Positions 45,113 through 58,179 of a stretch of 64,000 nucleotides of DNA are shown in pieces. The translations under genes and the position numbers were made by a program. Below the pieces are notes generated by a model. That model was not told the origin of the DNA and did not search any database. It was given only the letters and a program-made list of their open reading frames with translations. Within the stretch, counting starts at the first letter, position 1. The number at the start of each line of letters is the position of its first letter. The stretch is from contig CM073484.1 in assembly GCA_037074505.1 (NCBI GenBank), positions 2,182,501-2,246,500 of the forward strand. The letters run 5' to 3'. The DNA is from Albizia julibrissin. Taxonomy: Eukaryota > Streptophyta > Magnoliopsida > Fabales > Fabaceae.

Positions 45113-45332
45113 TACCTTTGAAGCAAATTAATTGCTAATTGCTACCATTGCACATGGTGGGTGATAAGTTGCACACGGGTGGATGATATTTTGCACACAA
45201 GGGATGGTGTTTGCACATTCGCAGGGATGAATTTTGCAGATGTGGATGATGCTTGCACATAAGGGGTGCTTGTTTGCACCCATGGTACCAATTAACAAAT
45301 AATTTCCTTATAAAGTATTTTTAAGCCATTTT
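45113..45332. repeat. Small repeat with reiterated TTGCACAC motifs and inverted ends
   Basis: GGGAGAATTGCTAAAAA at the left and TTTTTAAGCCATTTTCCC at the right are inverted relatives. Inside, TTGCACAY plus GGGTGGATGAT-like units recur about six times. A diverged relative may lie at 57343-57570 (GATATTTTACAC units, TGGCAATTTTCCC end). No family name assigned. Confidence 0.4.
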
Positions 45333-45539
45333 CCCTTAATTCAAAGCCCGTTTATCCTGTTCCACAGTTCACAAGCACTTGAAAGTTGATTTCCAATTTT
45401 ACACACAAGATAAGGAATAACAAAAATACATTTTTAGATTATTATAAGCCCCAATCTAATTTACAAACATTGATCACCAGACATACGGACCTATAATAGA
45501 TAACCGCTTGGTGCTTGACTCATAATTACCCGCGGGAAA

Positions 45540-46076
45540 GCCGATATAAAGGACCGTGTTTGGATGGGGGCCCTTCTCATACTTCTTCAAACGCGCCCCG
45601 GCCATCGTTTGTCAGTTTCTAGTGTCCTCTAGACTGCACGAGCGTCCTCCACTTTCGCTACTCTCAGTCTCTGTCTCTACGTCGCAGCAATCAGAATCGT
45701 CTCCCACGCTGTTCGTTCCTTCCGTTGTGGGTACTTTCTCCATCTCCAGAGCATTGGACGCCAGAACCCAAGTGCTAAACCTCTTTCCCCTCTTTTCGGG
45801 TCGGATATCTCGGGTTTAAGCCCATACGGGTTCAGCCCAAGTGCCCAACCGTTACCGCTTTTTCTCGACCGAGGCTGCTAAACCCTAACTGACCCGCGGA
45901 TTCGAACTCAGCTCCTAACCTTTGATTATTGGGCAAGAACGTCAAATCTTTGCTTCAGGGTCGTTTTTTAAGACCAGGTTTTGTTCCTAGAAAGGAGTAC
46001 ATATTACGAAGAAACTTCTTTTCTTTTCGGAAATCTTGAGAGCCGTATTAACAAACATCCATCACTTTGAGAGAGA
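45540..46076 (+). promoter_or_regulatory. Probable promoter and 5' leader of the SDN5-like gene
   Basis: A less AT-rich, CT-rich block with a telo-box-like AAACCCTAA (about 45881), a motif common in plant housekeeping promoters. An ORF across it (45556-45819) has no ATG and no known domain. Confidence 0.4.
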
Positions 46077-49000
46077 ATGCCACGTAAAAGTGAGGGCGTG
46101 TGTGGCGACGATGATGACACCACTATTGATAAGCAATGCAGCACTTACTTTGATGTCTATGGCCCTCAAGTAATGTGTCCGTCTTTCTGTGGTTATATTC
46201 ATATGGAATCAGAATGTATCTGTTTTTCCTCTACAGGGTTCAGTCTTTCCTCTTTTCCTAAGTGAGCTTGGTTATCCAAGTGGTCATGATGCAATAGTTT
46301 TTCTTTCATGAGGCTTTGTTCAATATGTTTTGACATAGCTCAGCTTACTTAATCTGATATGCATTTTCAGGGCAAGGCCGATGTTATTTTCAAGACACCC
46401 GAAGCTAATTCAACTTTGAATCTTCAGGTAGGTTCTTATGAATACACAAAATGTAGTCTGATCAGCTAATTCCTCACCTATGTTTGTGTTATGAAACAGG
46501 ACATTCAAGGACTGGTAACTTGGGTTCTTGCTGAAGGATTTATGCCGTCATGGGTTTTCATTAAGGTGATGATGATGCATTCCTCCCCATCTTTTACTAT
46601 TTTTTAATCAATATATAAACATCTTAATACATGGCCATTTTAATGTTAAGCCAAATTGCAAATAATCTGCTTCAGCGTAGAACATATGGTGAATACTTTA
46701 ATTACTCACGCAAAACTCTCATGATTTGCAGAACAAACCCCTTATTCAAAAAGTGGTTATGCTCTATACTCCAGGCCTGGATGCAGCTTTGTACTTGTCA
46801 CAGTCTAGAGTGCTCCCCTTTTTAAAAAAAATCTGTGGCAATCCAAGGGCTGTCTTAGCTCTTAGGTCTGCAGAAAAAGTGTTCCCTAGTTATCTTATAG
46901 TGTGTTGTTCTTCTGGAAGGTCTCTAAATATCTTTTTTGTGGTTAGCTGTGTTTCAGATGGAATGCAGACCATAGATGCACTCCTAACGTGCAAGCTGAA
47001 AAGAAAGAGGGATGAAAGTAGTTCAGTTATGGAGAAATCGGCCCTGATATCTCAGCAAGGTCTTCATACTTTAATTATCAAATTATCATTAAATTTTCCA
47101 TTAGCTAAGCAAAGTTAAATGCTGCATGGAGCTACTGAGAGTTCCCTTACTTTCTAGAGGGAGCTGTATGTGAGGAGAAGAAAGGCCTCAAATTTTAACA
47201 AAAGATGAGTTCAAAGTATTGTGTAGTCCAATCTGTTTAAGTGGCATTAAATAACACCCTCCCAATATGTCTAATATGGCATGAATTCCTCATTTTGTGA
47301 ATACCTTCATCTAAATTTTCTCATGCTTGCTCTTGAGGAACATAGATTATATGTTTAGCTAGCTATGCTCTAGCATTCATAATTGGTTTTCAAGTTTTCA
47401 ACATCACCCTTCCAATGTTTAAAGGCAGAAATGTTTGCAATATGATTACGCAAATGCAGATGAAGGCCTTATGATGGTCTATGCTTGTATATTTTCTTTC
47501 AAATATGAAAACTTAATAAAATAGAAATTATGTACCTTTTTTCCAGCTTTTATTGAGTTTTGTTTGTGTTACCGCTGACATTAACATTTTGACATGGAGT
47601 TTCTTCTGTTAACCTGTTCTTTGTTGTTTACTTACTTGATAGCATCGTTTGTTCTTTTAAAACAATTTTGTTACTTGAAGGGCCATAGAAATTTGTTCAC
47701 TGCCATGATATGTGTTGTCTTCATACAGAAAAAAGCAGTGGTGTTATGGATAATAATATATCGTTTATGGAGCTTACAAAAGGCATTCCTTTCCCAGTTA
47801 TGTATTATACTCTTACAGAGAAGGAATTAGAAGACAATGGATATTTATTTAAACAGCCAGGTGACTTTTACTCTACTGTCATACATATGCTCATTTATAT
47901 GACTTATATTTTTGATTGTTCACGCACTTGCTTGACATTTTCCTCACCTCATGGTAAAAGGTTTTCTTTCTACTTTGCCTGCTCCTTTGGGATCTTCTCC
48001 CTGTGAAATGCTGGCGCTTGACTGTGAGATGGTAAGTTAATCAATGACAATTTGATAATTGTTGTAACATAGAAAGTGATGGTGACTTAATGTTTTTTAT
48101 TATGTTTCTTCCTCTTCTTAACTTGCCTTCCGTGGCAATTTGATGCTGTGCTTATTTTTGTTTTTCTTTTTTGTTAGTGCATCACAAATGAGGGTTTTGA
48201 ACTTACAAGAATTACTCTAGTGGATTTTAATGGACAGGTATCTACTGAATTTTTGTTCTGATCTCCGTTCTGCTAAATACATGCATCTTTAGGAGGAATG
48301 ATCGTTAGAGTCTATGTTTATTTCTATTTTCATTACTTTTGCACCCCTAAAAAAGGAAGTTGTTTGCAATAGTCCCTGGCTGGTTCAATATCTATTTCTA
48401 TTGAACAATATGCCATTTGGCAAGTCTGGGGAACTTTTTTTTTTTTTTGGGTATGGTTGGGGTTGGGGGAATCAGGAAATGAGGCACTTTTGAAAAGAAA
48501 TGATATTTAATAGTTTGATTTAATATATTTTTTAAGAAACGTGTGTTCCAATGAATATATTTTTAATAAAAGAAATGTATTATCCTTGAAGATATTTTGG
48601 CCATCTTTTGGCTTCAGGGAGGGTTGCGATGATTGTGTAATTTGGCACATCTTGGCGGAGGAGAGAGTAATTTATCCTTTGTAAGATTCTATATTTTGCA
48701 TTGGGCTTGTATCTTGGGTGTCTATTCCTTAAGCAGTTATAAACTGAAAACAACTTCTGTTACTTCTTGATGGTTCAGCTCATGAAAATAATAAATTTTT
48801 ACTTGCACCACTATGGCTATTTCCTCACTCGTGGAACTTTGGCTTTTATCCTTTCAGGCCTTGCTTGATAAATTGGTTAAGCCATCAAATGCTATCATTG
48901 ATTACAATACCAGGTGAACTGTTGAGACTATCTGTAAACCGCCTTGAAAGTGTTATGGTTTAAAATTTTGAGTATAAAATTCCTATTGAGCTTAACGTAT

Positions 49001-51574
49001 TTTAATGTCACTTGCCTCATTTCCAACAAATTAGTTTGCATAACAAACCACTTTTGATTACAAAACCAAAACAGAAAAACTTTTGATGCTTCTTTACCCT
49101 TCTTTTGTGGATATGGAGTGTGGATGACTGGGTGATCTAACAGTGTAGCATAGGGATTCTATATATGTAACAAAATGCTTCTCTTTTTCCTCTTTTCACT
49201 GGGTTAGAGTAATACTTGACCAGATCCTCATCTCATTGCAATATCTTGTAATAAGACTTAATTTATTTTTTAGTGGCAAAGAAAAATATGTATTTTTGAA
49301 CTTTTCTTGAGTTGCAAACTTTTGCGAGCTGAGGAAGGGCAGGCATCGATGACATTTTTCATTCCTTTCTAAGGGCTCTAATTCCCAGAGAAGGGGGAGT
49401 TCTGGGGTGATAATCTTCTATCTAGGCCTATTTGATCGGAGGCACGACCAAGACTATAGTAGAAAAAAAAAGTAATAGAATGAAAAGGATGGAGGGGGTG
49501 AAAAAATAGAGCTAAATATATAATTTCATCACCTTATCATCCCAATGAATATCGACTGATGGTTTACCCTTTATTTTGTTGTTTTCCTGTTCTTCCCCCT
49601 ACTGTGAGATTTGATTATAAGTTTCAGCAGTGAATAATAGTTGTGTTCTGTGCAGGTATAGTGGTATAACACCTGAGATGTTAAATGGGGTCACCACCAA
49701 TCTGAAAGACATTCAGGTTGTCATTTAGAAGTTTGATTCTTTCTTATTATCGCATTGATAATCTGTGCCACCAACTTTTGTTACAATGCTTATTCATGTC
49801 AATTAATTTTTTTCCCCTTGTGCTTATCTATTTTCATGTGCTTTCCATATTCAGGATGAATTTCTAAAGCTCGTTTACCAAGAGACTATTCTGGTTGGGC
49901 ATTCTTTGGAAAATGATTTGTTAGCTCTGAAGATCTCTCATGATTTGGTAATTGATACAGCAGTATTATACAAATACCGACGAGGCGCATCTCATAAAAC
50001 TGCTCTGCGGATTCTTGCCAAGAAATTTCTCTCTCAGGAAATACAGCAATCAGGGAACGGACATGACAGCATTGAAGATGCTAGAGCTGCAATGGAATTG
50101 GCACTATTAAAGATCAGACATGGCAAGTATATCTTCTGTATGCTTTACCGTTGCATCATGTGTGATGTAAATTATAAAATAGTTTTGAGGACATATGCTG
50201 TATCTTTGAGAGTGGATGCTATTTTATTCTGAATTCAGATACCATGAGATCAAGTTCTCTAGAATTGTGACAAGATCTGTTTGTGTAGTAGTCATGTATC
50301 AAGGGATAGCGTTAATTCAGGTTAATATGTGTGTCGTGCTCATAGATATAGCTGTCAGCTTTAACTTGGTTTGTCATTTTTTAATGTGGCCATTATCGCT
50401 TCCTTGACATGCTAGTGACTGCGTTCTTTCAATAGGACCGGATTTTGGTTCTCCCCCGTCTTTCATGCGGAAAAAGCTCTCTTCTATTTTGATTGAGTCT
50501 GGCAAAACTTCCTCTTTGGTGGATAATATATCTGTAGTAAAACGATATGCTTCTGCATCCTCCAATGCAATTCCAGTGGCTTCTGATGATGAAGCACTCG
50601 CAAGGATTACCAAGGAGGTAAATGTCATGGACTTATAGTAGGCTATATGTGCTATTTTCCTCCTGTTTGCTTACTAGCTTGTTTGACTTGTTATTGGTTA
50701 CAGGTGAAAAATGATAAGGTAAATTTTGTCTGGACACAGTTTTCGGAATTACATTCATACTTGAAGAAGCAGGCTGAGGATTCGGAGATCTTGAATAAAA
50801 GACTTGCAGAGATGATGTCATTGCTTACTTGTAAGAAGAATTCTGCTGAAGGTAAAGACATCAAGCTGAGAGCAACTTCTGAATTGAAGGAAATTCTTAG
50901 TCGCATGGATTCTAGAATTGAAGCTCTGTATAAGTCATTGCCATCTAATGCTATGTTGATCATTTGCACCGGTCATGGAGACACAGCAATTGTGCACAGG
51001 TAGATGTTCCCTTTATTTTTCACATTATTCTATTTTTCTGTTCGTTTTTACACAGACTATCTGAATTTTTATTGATTTAGGGGTAGATATTTGATCCTTA
51101 AGTACTATTCCCAACTATTTCCTCATGTTTCTAATGTTCTCAATTGCATGCGTAAGTTTCCATTATCCTTAGTACGGACTTCTATCAACCTTGAGTACCC
51201 TAGGTTTCTGGCTGGCTGATTTACTTATGTAATATATGGATTGCCTATGTGGAGACCTGAGTTACCTTGGACTCCTATATGTGCAATGCATATACTCGAA
51301 TTTGATTGCCCGTTTGCCCTTAAAACAACAACTGTTAAAAAAATGTCACGGCTTCCTCGTGTCATGGAACTACAGTTATACTATATTTAATGTGTTTATT
51401 TATTTGAATAAAAATTTATGGTTTGTTTTGCCTATTCATCTGCATGGAAGACTTAGGAGAATGCTTTCGGAGCAGAGCGAAACCACCATATGTCGTGAGA
51501 AGATTGTGGAAATCCTAGAAGAGTTTCAGGCTCGAGCTGAGGTTGCCTTGTGTTTTTTAGGTGTGAAGCATTGA
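46077..51574 (+). CDS. SDN5: Small RNA degrading nuclease 5-like (DEDDh 3'-5' exoribonuclease)
   Basis: Fourteen exons: 46077-46169, 46371-46427, 46500-46565, 46732-46865, 46947-47059, 47729-47860, 47961-48031, 48178-48237, 48858-48913, 49656-49716, 49855-50122, 50436-50617, 50704-50999 and 51451-51574; 570 residues. The catalytic set is complete: D219 and E221 (LALDCEM), D302 (GHSLEND), H351 and D356 (HDSIEDA). The N-terminal DIQGLVTWVLAEGFMPSWVF and YTLTEKELEDNGY blocks match At5g25800 (SDN5) as I remember it. About 400-500 is Lys/Glu-rich and may be a coiled coil. SDN enzymes trim small RNAs from the 3' end; the substrate of SDN5 itself is less clear. The intron after exon 11 starts GC, not GT. 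5' UTR exons may lie upstream. Confidence 0.9.
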
Positions 51575-52800
51575 TTATAACTCGCGAGGAACTGACTTAT
51601 TCTTGAGACCTCTTCGTGAGCATCCAAAATAGATAGTAAAGGATGTTAATGTAAATATTGATAATTTATTCAGATGAAAAGGTAATATTGATAATTCTGT
51701 GGCTTGCCGGACCCTACCCTTTCTTGTCTCCTCACTGGAAGGAGAAAGGGCCATCAAGTGATTATTTTTTGCACTGTGTTTCCTCTTTCCTCCCTGCGTT
51801 GTTTCTTTTTCTCTTGCATTGGACGGAAAGTAACATGTCACTAGTCTAATCTTGGTTTAGCTTGGAAATTAGAATGTTATGGCCGCCTTGTGTTTGTTTT
51901 ATGTGACATTTTTCTTATTTAGGGTTGGGGGGGGGGAGCTGGTTTACGGATTTGGGTCAAACAATTGCTTATTAATTTGTTTCCCAAACTGAGTCTGAAA
52001 ATTTCTTTTTTTTTTTATTGAGTATTTGTTTCAAATGTCTAAAAACTGACTGAGCAACTGAATTTTGTACTGTTTACTGAGCGAGTTAAGGCGATCTGTT
52101 TGTAATCGGATGTGTTTTATTAATGATAAGTTGGCTTTATAAATTTGCTAGTAATTGATAGCAGGCCTAATTTGCTCCTGCTTGCCTGTCCGTAGTCCAT
52201 ACGGAATGCTTTTTCTTATTGTCAAGCTCCAGCTTATTACTCGACCAAGAAAGGGGGGGCGAAAAGGTTCTTCGTTTTTCAGAAATGCAATTCATAACAA
52301 ATTGTCAAAGGAAATTATCTACTTTGTTTGGCTCTTCAAAATTATCCTTAGGATTTATCGATGAAAAATATAAAATATATGGAAATGTTGTACTCTTCGA
52401 ATCATTTTTAAGAAGCTACTCACAAAATATTTCTTTCTGTAAACGAAAAATTGATGCCATCTTAAAATCAATTACAACATCAAGAAGCAAAATTTTTTGA
52501 AGAAAAATGTCACAACCGTATTTATTAGAGGATACGGAACTAGTAAATTGGTATTTCGACATGACGCTGACATTCGGCATTGCCATTGAAGGCCATAAAA
52601 CCATGTACAAACGGTTTAGGGTTGAATAATTTCAAACTAAGGTCATAAATATATAAACGGTTGAATAATTTCAAAAGTACTCGTCAACCCAAGGTTGTAG
52701 TAACTTGTACGTTGGTCTCATGCGGACTACGCTTAAACGTACACAGAAGAAACAAGTATTCCAATAGAATGATTCCGACTTGTTAGAAGAATCCTGCTTG
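51575..52800. other. Convergent spacer between SDN5-like and SCL1 genes
   Basis: 3' UTRs of the two convergent genes lie here. There is a G-run of ten at about 51928-51937. No gene seen. Confidence 0.5.
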
Positions 52801-54540
52801 TCACCTCCACGCCGAAGCTACAATCAAGTTCTTGTCTTGCCACCCAAAATGAAGTGCACCCATTTCCTCCTTCATCTTGTACATGTCACAATACTGCCTG
52901 ATGAGTTTCCGAATTGAGTCAGTCACGTGACTGCTCACTGGGTATGAAGTGAATCCAGCCATTGCCATCCTTGCCCTCCATTTCCCTGCAACTTCGTACC
53001 TTTCAATCCGATCCTCACCATCACATGCAACAATGTTGACAATGTCCCTTGCTAAGCATTGCCTCTCAACATTCATCCTGTCCTGACTCTCTCTGGGAAG
53101 AGTTGCATCAAGCGACTGAAAAACAGCAGAGTAATAATTGTAAGCCTCTACGAATCTTGGGAAGAAAGGGGTTGTGTTAGTGTTCACATCTTGTTCCACA
53201 ACAGTTACTACTTTTGGCTGTAGGCTCTTAACCATGCGAAGGAGTTGATCTCTCTCGTTCACTGTGGAAACACTCTCATCTGGCATGTGGTGCAGCTGAA
53301 ATGCAAAGTTCACCACAAGTGTTTCCCCAGGGCGACGTTTGAGCATTGAAGGTGTGACAAGGGATGTCCTTGATGGCACGGCCCGAAACTCGAATGGCAG
53401 CTTCAGTGCTTCTGCTAGATTCTCAAGTCTTTGTCCTATGATCTTCAGGCCTCCAACAGATCGTTGTACAGATTCTGGATCATCAACTCCAGTCAATCTC
53501 ACGTGGGGTGGCTTGCCTGGCCTTGAAGCAAGTGTTTGTAGTAGTGTTATGTATTGGCTTCCTTGGTTGATGTCAAAATCTACTATGTGCACCTTGGTTT
53601 CATCTTTCACTGCCTCTGTGATTGCCCCATTTGCAGCAATGAATCCAAATTTAAAACATGGGCACACTTCAAATAATATCTGCATTGCTGCCAGACGATC
53701 TGAAGAAGGAGGCTCCTTGCATTTCAGAGCTTTGTAAATACACTTGCCGGACTCGGCCAGGCGAGCTGCAAGTCCTTCAACCATATAGGCTGCAATTCTT
53801 TGGGGAGGATCTCCCTGAATTGAGACCATCTTTCGGAGATTATTTATCATATCTGATGCCTCCTTTAAATTTCCTTCTGAAAGTACACCTGCACATTCAA
53901 GAAGCAATTGCCTTGGGGTCCGAGGAGAGATATGTGATACTTCTTTGTTGCTACTGAGATTAGAATCTGAAGATGAAGACTCCTTTGGTGAGTCATGGAG
54001 CTGCATGTTTTTAACGGGATCAGCCCACTCAGGGTCAATTTCCATGCTTTGAGCAGTCTCAAACATGTCTTCCTCATCATCAAACAGGGCCCTCTCTAAT
54101 TCTTGTAGTTTTAATCTCATTTGACCATTAAAGTCAAGTGCATCCAGGCTTTCATTTTCTGACAAATCTGATCCAAAATTGGCTTGATAATAGGCATCAT
54201 GACGCCTCGTGGACATGAAAGAAGTATCAAATGGGTTATTAGTAACCATAGAAGCTCCTGAACTAGCCATGGGCTGGTAAGGAGAAGCATCATCCCGACG
54301 AAATGAATTGCTTGAAACCCCAGAACTAGATGGTTCTATCAGTTCTTCAGATGGTGAATCATGGAAGGACTTCTCATAACTCTCACTGGAGCAAGAATCT
54401 GTCATGTACATGCTTCTTTGCTTATCAGGATCAAAACTTTGGGAGGACAGCCCTGGCTGAGCATCAGTTCCCTTTAGAGAATAGAGTTCAGCATTTTTAT
54501 AGGGTGTAGCAGCCAGCTCAGCAGATCCAACTAATGACAT
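52801..54540 (-). CDS. SCL1: GRAS-family transcription regulator SCARECROW-LIKE 1
   Basis: A single coding exon on minus, 579 residues from ATG 54540 to TGA 52801 (AtSCL1, At1g21450, about 593). Residues 1-205 are an acidic, Ser-rich disordered region including LDALDFNGQMRLKLQELERA. The GRAS domain runs from about 210 to the end: leucine-rich region I (RQLLLECAGVL), VHIID box as VHIVDFDINQGSQY (317-330), leucine-rich region II, PFYRE as PFFPRFVEAYNYYSAVF (about 458), RVER/RDIVNIVAC (about 490-505), and the SAW end LHFGWQDKNLIVASAWR. GRAS proteins act in the nucleus as transcriptional co-regulators. I chose ATG 54540 because the frame upstream crosses a clear 3' splice site (TTTGGGTACAG, ending at 54580), so the 5' UTR is spliced. 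Confidence 0.93.
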   Translation of the reverse strand: MSLVGSAELAATPYKNAELYSLKGTDAQPGLSSQSFDPDKQRSMYMTDSCSSESYEKSFHDSPSEELIEPSSSGVSSNSFRRDDASPYQPMASSGASMVTNNPFDTSFMSTRRHDAYYQANFGSDLSENESLDALDFNGQMRLKLQELERALFDDEEDMFETAQSMEIDPEWADPVKNMQLHDSPKESSSSDSNLSSNKEVSHISPRTPRQLLLECAGVLSEGNLKEASDMINNLRKMVSIQGDPPQRIAAYMVEGLAARLAESGKCIYKALKCKEPPSSDRLAAMQILFEVCPCFKFGFIAANGAITEAVKDETKVHIVDFDINQGSQYITLLQTLASRPGKPPHVRLTGVDDPESVQRSVGGLKIIGQRLENLAEALKLPFEFRAVPSRTSLVTPSMLKRRPGETLVVNFAFQLHHMPDESVSTVNERDQLLRMVKSLQPKVVTVVEQDVNTNTTPFFPRFVEAYNYYSAVFQSLDATLPRESQDRMNVERQCLARDIVNIVACDGEDRIERYEVAGKWRARMAMAGFTSYPVSSHVTDSIRKLIRQYCDMYKMKEEMGALHFGWQDKNLIVASAWR

Positions 54541-56400
54541 GGTTTGTCTTTGATTAGGTTGCCCGCATATAATGTCAGTCTGTACCCAAAAACATTGCAT
54601 ATATTAGCTAGGAAAATATTAAGAAATTATGCAACCAATTTAACCAATGGGCTTTTCACCTTAAGAAATCATCATTTAGGTTTATTACAGATCCTGTTGA
54701 ACCGTCTAAGTTATCTGAATTCATATGGGAGAAATGAAAGGAGGGAAAAGAAGAAAAAAAAAAAACTAGAAGACCTTTTCTGTTAAATAAGGATTAAAAG
54801 TGATTATGACACTTGGGAATTATTGACTTCAATAATAGGTTAAAAACATAGTTAAAACCCCATGAACTAGCTGATTGATAGTCCATCATGCTTCAACTAA
54901 CCGCAACTTCCATCCAAATGATGAATATGCAAGTCGTACTTAATGAAGTTCTTTAAACTCTGACACAGTTTATTGCTATTTCACCCATAGAAGACTGTCT
55001 ATGATTGAACATATACAGGCACTAGCAACGAGCAAAAACATGAATTCCAAATTTTCTCGAACTTCATTTGAATTTCTAAGCCCAAGTGAAACAGTGATAT
55101 CAGAAATGACCTTTAAAAGGAAAATATTGAACTTAATTAGAACAGAGTTTAAACAGATACCAAGAAGTAAGAGGAAGAAAGCGAAGTCCTTCTCTAGTCT
55201 TCTCCTACCTTTCTAACCACAACCACCGAATATTATAAGAGTATTCTCTATAGTCTTCTCATAGGTAATGAACAGCTATCAGAAACAATGATCCAATTCT
55301 AAACCTTGTGGAACAGAATTCAAATGGATCCAGATCTTCCAGATTATAGAGTAAGGATTTAAAGATGATCTCTATGGACAAAGCATACCAGATTGAATTA
55401 GGAAGCAAGAAGAAGCAGATAAACCATGTGAGTCTTCCTGTCAGGTACAGACAACGAAGAGGATGAACCTAAGAACAGGGTCCAAAGGGAAAGAAAAGAA
55501 AGCTTAGATTTATAACCAAGTAGCAGAGAAATTATAGAGGCCAAAACGGAAGATTGTCTCTTGATGACTCCTTTTTCCTATTAGAAAATGTTTGATTGGA
55601 TGAAGGTAGGTTGAAAAGCAACAAACCAGATAACAAATGAAATGAACAAGGCAGCATGAAAACGCACGAACTTAGAGAAAATTGATACCCAACTAAATAA
55701 ATACCTTCAAGAAACATACATAAACTATTGTAGATTATGTAAGCGAAAACCGTCAGCGCAACAAAACAATGTTAATAGCGTCGTGTACCAAAGGTCCAAC
55801 TAAAATCAGGGAACTTCTATAAATCCGATAAGTGATTTAAGAAAATCGGAAAAATTACCTACGATTTTCGCAAAAAAATGAGGAAACTTCTTAGCATTCA
55901 CCGCAATAGTTTCTCATGTCTCAGTCTCTTTGTTTTGATATGCTATATATCTGCATGTTTACGCCAACTAGTCTGACTAAAACCACAAATATTCATATTA
56001 GTGCACTACATAGGTTGAGAACAAATCCCCGCGGTCCCTGCTTGTAATAATAATTCAATCCTGTCCGTCGGATTGAGGCCTGCAAAACAGTCCATTTTGA
56101 CAAGTTCAATGGTAAATGAGTCATTTTGCAGGGAAGGCTTGAACTAGGAAGCAAGAATAGGCGAGTGCACAGTGACAGATGGCCGAACATGAAGCGAGAA
56201 ATGGTGACGTATGATCTACATCACTGTTTGCGTAGAATCTGCTTTTTGACAAAGTCAAAAGTTGTGCAAGCAAGTATTCAAGGTGCCAATCCACTAGCAG
56301 CAGCAGCAGCAATAGTGGCCCTAGTTCTTGTTCATGTTTCTTAAAAGGTTTCTCATGCTCTCTTCTGTTAACACTTTCATAATTTGGTGCAATTAACAGT
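54541..56400 (-). promoter_or_regulatory. SCL1 5' UTR exon, 5' UTR intron(s) and promoter side
   Basis: 54541-54579 is 5' UTR after the acceptor at 54580. Further upstream, Pu-rich sequence at 55100-55520 (CT-rich on minus) looks like leader, with a possible donor near 55207, but I cannot fix the first exon. No other gene seen. Confidence 0.45.
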
Positions 56401-58179
56401 CAGAGTCAATAATAACTAATATGATGATAATTTAAAAAAAATTACTTTTAAGTATCATCAATAAATTATTAGTTGAGATGATAAACGGTTTTATCTTATA
56501 AAAAAATTAAATATTAGAAGACACTTAATAGGAGCAAAAATTTGCGTTGTAAAGTTTAGAAAGGATCATGCCATTGAAAAAAAAAAGTTTAAGAGTAGTT
56601 TCTTGGGCAACAAGTAACAACAAAGGAGCATTATTTTTCAGCAACGGTGAAACTGACGTGTCGTTGAGGAACAAATTGCCTAGTCAATTTCGCATGTAAA
56701 TGATGTACTTTTTTAATTAACTTATTAGTAGTTGCAGATCGAGTTTTGGGGGGGACAAATGTGTCTAATGGAAGTGTGAACAATGAATGAATATGTCATG
56801 AATGACGAGTTAGGAATAAGGGAAATGATTTTATGAAAGGCAATCTGTCATGAAGGGACCAACAAGAGAGTAAAATAGAGGCACAACTTGTATTTCTTAA
56901 TATTTGTGTCATAATCATCCCCCTCATCTGATCCTAATACACCAAATTATGAGTTGGAATATAGGATTTCTGTTTTCCCTCTCGTACATATTTTTATTTG
57001 TATCTAAATACACTAAATTATGTATTTGAGTTAGCACGTCTTCTTATTCACTGAAATGAAGGCAACCACTCAAATTTTGAGTCTCTGAAATCAGAAACAC
57101 AGCTCGTCAGAGCCGTTTAGTCATCAAGATTTAGGTTTTGTACCCCTTTTTTTTTTTCTTGGCCAACGATTTGGGTTTTGTACCTAACCAACTTGAATTC
57201 TTTATTCTTACCAGTTTTCACGTTATTTACGGTTGCTGCCATAAGAATGCAACATGATATTAGGTGCTGAGTTGATATGTGATGGCTTGTACTAGGACAA
57301 TTTTTTCTACTTTTTCAAAACTTCAAATTTAAATCTGGGAGATTTGGTAAAAAATATCTTGAGATAAATTAATTATTATATATTATTATAAAAGATCTGT
57401 TGTACATAATAGAAGATATTTTACATACAAACAGATGATATTTTACACAAAATAGAAGATGTTTGTATATTTTTAGGGAATATTTTTAAACACACACAAT
57501 TATTTACACGCGTAGTAACATATGACAATTAGATAGGCCTAAAGCTATTTTTTTGGCAATTTTCCCTTTAAATTTTAACATAGTTTTAGATTAATAAATA
57601 AAAATGCTGCTCCCCATATTACCTGTAGCTTTATAATATACCTTGACAAGGATTTTCTTCTTTTCTTCCTTATTTCCCAACTCTGAGTCTTTTAGGATTA
57701 GTGGTGGCGGAAGTGTTTTTTTTTAATCTGACATTTATTAAAGTTATATTGTAAATGTGATTTGTATTTAGATTGACGATAGTAAAAATGATTTTTTTAG
57801 AAAAGTCAGACTTTTAAGCTTCTTCTCAAAAGTTGTTTTTAAAAAAATAACTCAGTTATCAAAATATCAACCAAAATACCTCAATTTTTAAAAAAATCAG
57901 AAGTCACCATGATTTTTATAAAAAACACCCCTTGCCATTCCAAACAGGCACTCTCTCTCAACGAATAGCTTCAATGAGTTATGATTTATGAGGGCTCACA
58001 GGCAAGTTTATTTTAGGAAAAATTTTCGATAGCCCTACTGTAGTAAAATAATTCCTAATTACCCCTATAAAAATCTTAAACCTCACTGCAAACTTTTGGG
58101 GTAAATGAAATTAATTTGTGGACTGAATAAACAAAAACGACACTGCTAAAAGGGGGAAAACAAAAAGAATAAACAAAGC
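56401..58179. other. Intergenic, no gene seen
   Basis: AT-rich spacer. 57343-57570 resembles the repeat at 45113-45332 (TTTTACACA units, then TTTTTGGCAATTTTCCC). Confidence 0.4.

Noticed and set aside
45556..45819. 87-codon ORF upstream of the SDN5-like gene
   Set aside because: No ATG and no domain. Better explained as CT-rich promoter and leader.
51928..51937. Run of ten G as a possible G-quadruplex
   Set aside because: A single G tract without partner tracts nearby; may also be a sequencing artefact.
54541..54600. 20-residue N-terminal extension of SCL1 (MQCFWVQ...)
   Set aside because: It crosses a strong 3' splice site (GGGTACAG ending at 54580), so those codons come from intron and 5' UTR.
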